Shown in pieces: positions 22,490-25,800 of a stretch of DNA of 25,800 bases; position 1 is the stretch's first letter, and every line of letters starts with the position of its first letter. The stretch is from positions 1 through 25,800 of the forward strand of contig DATNIM010000053.1 of NCBI GenBank assembly GCA_035604455.1, read 5' to 3'. Origin of the DNA: AG25 sp035604455. Its GTDB lineage: Bacteria; Gemmatimonadota; Gemmatimonadetes; Gemmatimonadales; GWC2-71-9. Position numbers and translations under genes: made by a program. The notes beneath the pieces are model-generated. The model was not told the DNA's origin. It searched no databases and worked only from the letters and a program-made list of their open reading frames with translations.

Positions 22490-23463
22490 TCTCCCGCGCG
22501 GCCGAACACTGCTTCTGGCTGCACCGCTACGTGGAGCGAGCCGAGAACACGGCCCGGCTACTGCAGGTGAACTTGGCGTTCGTGCTGGACGCACGGGTGG
22601 CCGAGCACGAGCAGTGGTGGCCCGTGCTGCGCGCGCTCGGCGAGGAGCGGCAGTTCTCGGACACTGGTTTGCCCAGTCGGGTGACCGCCGATGGGGTGCA
22701 GGACTTCGTGGTCTGGGACCCGGAAAATCCGGGCGCGCTCCTCAATTCGGTGCATCAGGCCCGGGTCAACGCCCACGCCATCCGCGAAACAATCAGCCTC
22801 GAGATGTGGGAGGCGGTCAACACCCTGTGGCTCTGGTTGACGGGCGACGAGGCGCACCGCCTATACCACGAGGATCGTTACGCGTTCTACGACGCCGCGA
22901 AGCACGGGTGCCAGCGGTTTCAGGGCTCGTTGTACACCACGGTCTCCTACGACCAGCCGTTCGATTTCATGCGCCTCGGTGCCCTCGTCGAGCGCGCTGA
23001 CCAGACCACCAGAATGCTCGACACGGCGTTTTTGCGGGCGGAGACAGGCGCCGCGCCCGACACGCCGCTCTGGCTCGCGACGCTGCGTTCATGTTCCGCG
23101 ATGGAATCCTACTTCAAGCGCGGCCAGGTCCCTGTGTCCGGGCGCCGCGTTGGTGAGTTCCTCCTCTTTGATCTCGCGTTCCCCCGCGCGGTCGCCCATT
23201 GCCTCCAGCGCAGTAGTCATTTTCTCCGTCGTATCGGCGCGGGCCGCGGGTCCGCAGGACGGCCGGCAGGCGCTACGACCGAGGCCCTGCTCGCGCGGCT
23301 GCGTGCCACGGCGCCCGGGGTGGTGCTCGATGGCGACAAGCACGCGGAACTGGAGGGTCTCCTGGTAGCCATCGGAGCCGTCGCGGATGCCATTGTATCC
23401 GAGTACTTCCCGGCGGTCCCCGCCGCGGCGTCGGCCATGGAGGCACTCAGCGTCGATGCCTGA
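22486..23463 (+). CDS. Alpha-E domain protein (DUF403)
   Basis: An all-helical protein of the alpha-E family, which almost always occurs next to, or fused with, circularly permuted ATP-grasp proteins; it is thought to assist the ligase, but no activity is established. From GTG 22486 it has 325 residues beginning ISRAAEHCFWLHRYVERAENTARLLQVN, the family's signature opening (FWxxRYxERAE). Further conserved helices: NPGALLNSVHQARVNAHAIRETISLEMWEAVNTLWLWL, and FMRLGALVERADQTTRMLDTAF, a second R-x-x-ERA-type repeat. The start overlaps the previous stop as GTGA; a longer open frame upstream inside the ATP-grasp gene is out of register with the family. Its 3' end overlaps the transglutaminase by 8 bp. 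No signal peptide, so it is cytoplasmic. Confidence 0.93.
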   Translation: MISRAAEHCFWLHRYVERAENTARLLQVNLAFVLDARVAEHEQWWPVLRALGEERQFSDTGLPSRVTADGVQDFVVWDPENPGALLNSVHQARVNAHAIRETISLEMWEAVNTLWLWLTGDEAHRLYHEDRYAFYDAAKHGCQRFQGSLYTTVSYDQPFDFMRLGALVERADQTTRMLDTAFLRAETGAAPDTPLWLATLRSCSAMESYFKRGQVPVSGRRVGEFLLFDLAFPRAVAHCLQRSSHFLRRIGAGRGSAGRPAGATTEALLARLRATAPGVVLDGDKHAELEGLLVAIGAVADAIVSEYFPAVPAAASAMEALSVDA

Positions 23464-24325
23464 GCCGACGCTCACCATCGTACACGAGACTACCTATCGC
23501 TACGACCGACCCGTCGAGCGTAGTCGACATCTCTTCCGACTTCGTCCGGTCGACGATCTACGCCAGCATGTCGTGGACTTTTCGCTCTGCATGTCGGTCG
23601 GCGGGGTCGAGTACGAGTTCGAGGACGTGTTCGGAAATCGGGCGGCCGCGGCGGCCGTGGACGTGCCGTTTACCGAGCTCTCGATCGTCACCCGCTCGCG
23701 CGTTAGGGTAGTGGCCGACGTGCTGCCGGACGGCCCGCGCCGTAGGCTCAGCTCGGCGGGCCTCTTCCTCCCTCGCGAACGGCAAGTGTTGCTGCCATAC
23801 CTCCTCCCCCCTGAGCTCCCCGACGACCAGCTCCGTGAAATGGCGGACTACGCTTCGGAGTTTGCCGAACGCAATGATTTCGACGTCCTCGACACGCTCC
23901 TCGACGTGAACGCCACGATCCATCGCGACTTCGCCTACGCGCGAGGGACCACGACGGGCGCTACGACCGCCTACGAGGTCTTCTGCACGCGGCGAGGTGT
24001 GTGCCAAGACTTTACGACGCTGTTTCTCTGTCTGGCGCGGCTTCTTGGCATCCCGGCGCGATATCGGATGGGTTACTTCCACGGCGGTGGAGATGGAGGC
24101 GCGGGGGCAGAACGCGCGACGCACGCGTGGGCGGAGGCGTATCTCGCCAATCTGGGGTGGCGCGGATTCGATCCCACACATGGCTGCCTGGCCCAGGCGG
24201 GCCACGTCCGCGTGGCATGCGGACGCACAGCTGGCGATGCGACGCCGACGTCGGGCGCGATCTCCCCGGGCGGATGCAGGGAGGTGCTCAACGTCGCAGT
24301 CCGCGTGGACGAAGGGGAACCCTGA
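23456..24325 (+). CDS. Transglutaminase-like cysteine protease-fold protein
   Basis: A 289-residue protein with an N-terminal beta domain of the bacterial transglutaminase type (YRYDRPVERSRHLFRLRP, residues 14-31) and a papain-like transglutaminase core. The catalytic triad is intact: Cys183 in RRGVCQDFTTLFLCLARLLGIPARY, His223 in ATHAWAEAYL, and Asp239 in WRGFDPTHG. Such proteins hydrolyse or transfer peptide or isopeptide bonds; with ATP-grasp and alpha-E partners they are predicted to release or trim the ligase product. No signal peptide is seen, so it acts in the cytoplasm. ATG 23456 overlaps the alpha-E stop by 8 bp, and the N-terminus LTIVHETTYRYDRPV is the usual family start. Last gene of the operon. 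Protease or transferase activity cannot be separated by sequence. Confidence 0.92.
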   Translation: MPEPTLTIVHETTYRYDRPVERSRHLFRLRPVDDLRQHVVDFSLCMSVGGVEYEFEDVFGNRAAAAAVDVPFTELSIVTRSRVRVVADVLPDGPRRRLSSAGLFLPRERQVLLPYLLPPELPDDQLREMADYASEFAERNDFDVLDTLLDVNATIHRDFAYARGTTTGATTAYEVFCTRRGVCQDFTTLFLCLARLLGIPARYRMGYFHGGGDGGAGAERATHAWAEAYLANLGWRGFDPTHGCLAQAGHVRVACGRTAGDATPTSGAISPGGCREVLNVAVRVDEGEP

Positions 24326-24672
24326 GCACTCCAAGGGTATTCTCCTTTGCCGGAGGTTCGATATCCTGCTGGGCGCGGTGCGCGGCCCGCCCGGTTTGGC
24401 TGCAGCCTTGCGGGGTCCCTGGTTGCGAAAGGCTAGTCAACCGGCGCCGGTGGGCACCAAATCACTGAGCGGGGGAGTCTGTTGCGCGACCTAACCCGGC
24501 GTTCCCTTCGGGAACTCGTTCAGCCGACGTCGCTTACCAGGCGGCCCGACGCATGCGTGACTGGCTTGCGGGGGGGTGATGCTATGCGTATCGTCCCCAA
24601 AACAAGCGGACGAGCCGTCGGTCCACACGTTTCCCCCTCAGGGGATTCCTTTAGGCATTAGGAGGGCGTCCT
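24326..24672. other. Non-coding gap after the ATP-grasp operon
   Basis: About 350 bp without a convincing gene. It contains two small hairpins, GTTCCC-TTC-GGGAAC (24501-24515) and TCCCC-CTCA-GGGGA (24632-24645), neither with a T-run. A weak promoter pair (TTGCGG 24566-24571, 17 bp, TATCGT 24589-24594) could serve the lipoprotein gene. I do not see an intrinsic terminator for the operon upstream. Confidence 0.4.
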
Positions 24673-25080
24673 GTGCACGCTCGATATCTGGTCTTAGGCC
24701 TCGTGCTGGCCGGGGTGGGCTGCACGTCTATGCAGGTCATTGATCCCGCGCAGATCATCCCAGCCCAGAATCCACCTTACGTATACCTGCAAAAGTCGAA
24801 TGGCGAAGTTCTTGATCTGCTCAAACCGGTGATCAAGGGTGACCTCCTGACGGGGACCAGGGCCCAAACGGGCGAGCCCTTCAGCGTCCCCCTGAAGGAC
24901 ATCACCTGGGTGAAGGCCAAAGAGCACGACAAGACGAGAACTTTGGTAGCGACTGTCGGCGGTGTCGCGGTCGGGTCGGCTATCCTCATCGGGCTGGCCA
25001 GTCAGAGCGGAAGTCACGTCGGTCAACCCTGCTCATTCATAGCTCAGCAAAACAACCAGTGCGTGGGTGCCGGCCAATAG
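24673..25080 (+). CDS. Small lipoprotein with glycine-rich segment
   Basis: A 135-residue predicted lipoprotein of unknown function. The signal ends in a lipobox LAGVGC, so Cys17 would be acylated and the protein anchored in a membrane. The mature part has a short strand-rich region (PYVYLQKSNGEVLDLLKPVIKGDLLTGTRAQTGEPFSVPLKDITWVKAKEHDK), resembling small beta modules that compare a stored and a received value, then a Gly-rich hydrophobic segment TLVATVGGVAVGSAILIGLAS (90-110), a glycine-zipper-like stretch, and a C-terminus with Cys120 and Cys130 that could pair. GTG 24673 has a perfect AGGAGGG (24660-24666) at 6-nt spacing. The beta module plus helix layout recurs in lipoproteins of soil bacteria, but I cannot name a family. 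The YceI-like gene follows 160 bp later. Confidence 0.8.
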   Translation: MHARYLVLGLVLAGVGCTSMQVIDPAQIIPAQNPPYVYLQKSNGEVLDLLKPVIKGDLLTGTRAQTGEPFSVPLKDITWVKAKEHDKTRTLVATVGGVAVGSAILIGLASQSGSHVGQPCSFIAQQNNQCVGAGQ

Positions 25081-25240
25081 TGCGCTCGGCGCGATCTTCG
25101 ATGCTCATGAGCCAGCGCAGCAAAGCAAACCAACGCGAGCCTGTGCCGAGGCCGTCGACTTGAACCGGGCGGATGCTTCTCGGGCGAGGCGTGAGGACAC
25201 CAGTCCTGGAACGCGTGCATGCCTAGGAGGGGAGGAAACA

Positions 25241-25800
25241 ATGAGGCATGGAACACATTCAGTATGGACAGCATTTGTCCTGGTCGGATTGCTGGTCCCG
25301 GTCGGTGCGTCCGGCCAATCGCGCTGGACGGTGGAAGCGAATTCCAGCCTCGCGTGGTGGCAGATCAACCCCAACATGGCCCACTTGTGGGCTACGACCT
25401 GCCCAGGGGACCCCGACTGGCGACCCGGGGAGGGGTACAGTTCCGGGTGGTCGTTCGATCATGCGCTCAAAGCCCTTCCGGACAATGGGTGGGCAGGGGG
25501 CGGGCAGGGTGCGTCCGATACTGTGCACGTGCCGCTCTTTCCTCGGTACGACGTCCGTCACGTGTGCACGGAGGCTGTGCGGGGTGAGTTCACAGTAGAC
25601 GATACGGCACATTGGTCCGGCTTGCACGGCTGGCTGGCGGTGCGGTCTGCCGCCCTCGTAACGGGCGAGCAGTTGCACGACGTGGCGATGCGGCGGGCCC
25701 TCGGGGCATCGAGCCCTGAGGCCGAGATCCGCGTCACCGTCGACAGTGTGGTGGACATGACCCGGGATGGCGACACCCTGGTCGGCAAGGCGGCCGGGAA
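25241..25800 (+). CDS. Exported YceI-like protein, 3' end outside window
   Basis: The 5' 186 codons of a gene running off the window edge. ATG 25241 has AGGAGGGGAGG (25226-25235) five nt before it. A signal peptide spans about residues 1-26 (FVLVGLLVPVGASGQ). The mature protein begins RWTVEANSSLAWWQINPNMAHLWATT, the first strand of YceI-like lipocalin proteins that bind isoprenoid-type lipids in the periplasm, then an atypical stretch of roughly 60 residues with a Cys-Pro-Gly-Asp motif, before rejoining the YceI core at VRGEFTVDDTAHWSGLHGWLAVRSAALVTGEQLHDVAMRRALGASSPEAEIRVTVDSV. The phrase tracks the usual pattern (gly-strand, ...LxTG...RD...). Cysteines before and after the insert (TCPG, HVCTE) may be joined. 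It reads open to the last base, so stop and C-terminus are unseen. Confidence 0.8.
   Translation, partial: MRHGTHSVWTAFVLVGLLVPVGASGQSRWTVEANSSLAWWQINPNMAHLWATTCPGDPDWRPGEGYSSGWSFDHALKALPDNGWAGGGQGASDTVHVPLFPRYDVRHVCTEAVRGEFTVDDTAHWSGLHGWLAVRSAALVTGEQLHDVAMRRALGASSPEAEIRVTVDSVVDMTRDGDTLVGKAAG

Noticed and set aside
24501..24515. Hairpin GTTCCC-TTC-GGGAAC as terminator of the ATP-grasp operon
   Set aside because: Short stem, 3-nt loop, no T-run, and 175 bp from the last stop codon.

Overview
The window looks like a chromosomal segment of a GC-rich Gram-negative bacterium. Secretin, lipoprotein and YceI-like genes imply an outer membrane. Gemmatimonadota is my best guess, resting on the style of the stand-alone receiver and on a YceI-like protein with a long cysteine-bearing insert; Acidobacteriota or Methylomirabilota-type lineages are not excluded. 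Genes are packed tightly, often with ATGA/GTGA stop-start overlaps. I see no tRNA, rRNA, CRISPR array, transposase or phage gene.

Layout. 1-4.2 kb: the 3' part of hisD, a cation diffusion facilitator overlapping it by 4 bp, then typA/bipA behind a good sigma70-like promoter, and a tiny, extremely acidic protein, followed by a cluster of perfect hairpins including an intrinsic terminator. 4.4-6.1 kb (minus): an exported protein of unrecognised family with an Asp/His-rich tail. 6.7-16.4 kb: a type II secretion (T2SS) locus. gspL-M-C-D-E-F run forward as a translationally coupled chain, whereas the pseudopilin genes are scrambled: K, I and J in reverse, G forward (its 5' end overlapping that of J), H in reverse. 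16.7-18.6 kb: a secreted phospholipase C/acid phosphatase-like phosphoesterase with its own terminator. Its C-terminal tail shares a 22-bp identical, in-frame stretch with the tail of the exported protein on the other side of the T2SS locus.

18.8-20.7 kb: an SRPBCC-fold gene interrupted by one in-frame TGA beyond which the family-like reading frame continues, an unrecognised 241-residue protein, and a single-domain response regulator. 21.0-24.3 kb: a three-gene coupled operon of circularly permuted ATP-grasp, alpha-E and transglutaminase-like proteins, preceded by a distinctive AT-rich control region with two dyads and two candidate promoters. 24.7 kb to the end: a small lipoprotein and the 5' part of an exported YceI-like protein that runs off the window.

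How it fits together: the T2SS genes build an envelope-spanning export machine, and the two flanking exported proteins with a common tail are natural candidates for its substrates (inference). The ATP-grasp/alpha-E/transglutaminase trio is a known but biochemically poorly defined association predicted to make and process peptide (amide) bonds. The most unusual signals are the TGA-interrupted SRPBCC gene, the shared D/H tail, the scrambled pseudopilin genes and the dyad-bearing control region of the ATP-grasp operon.
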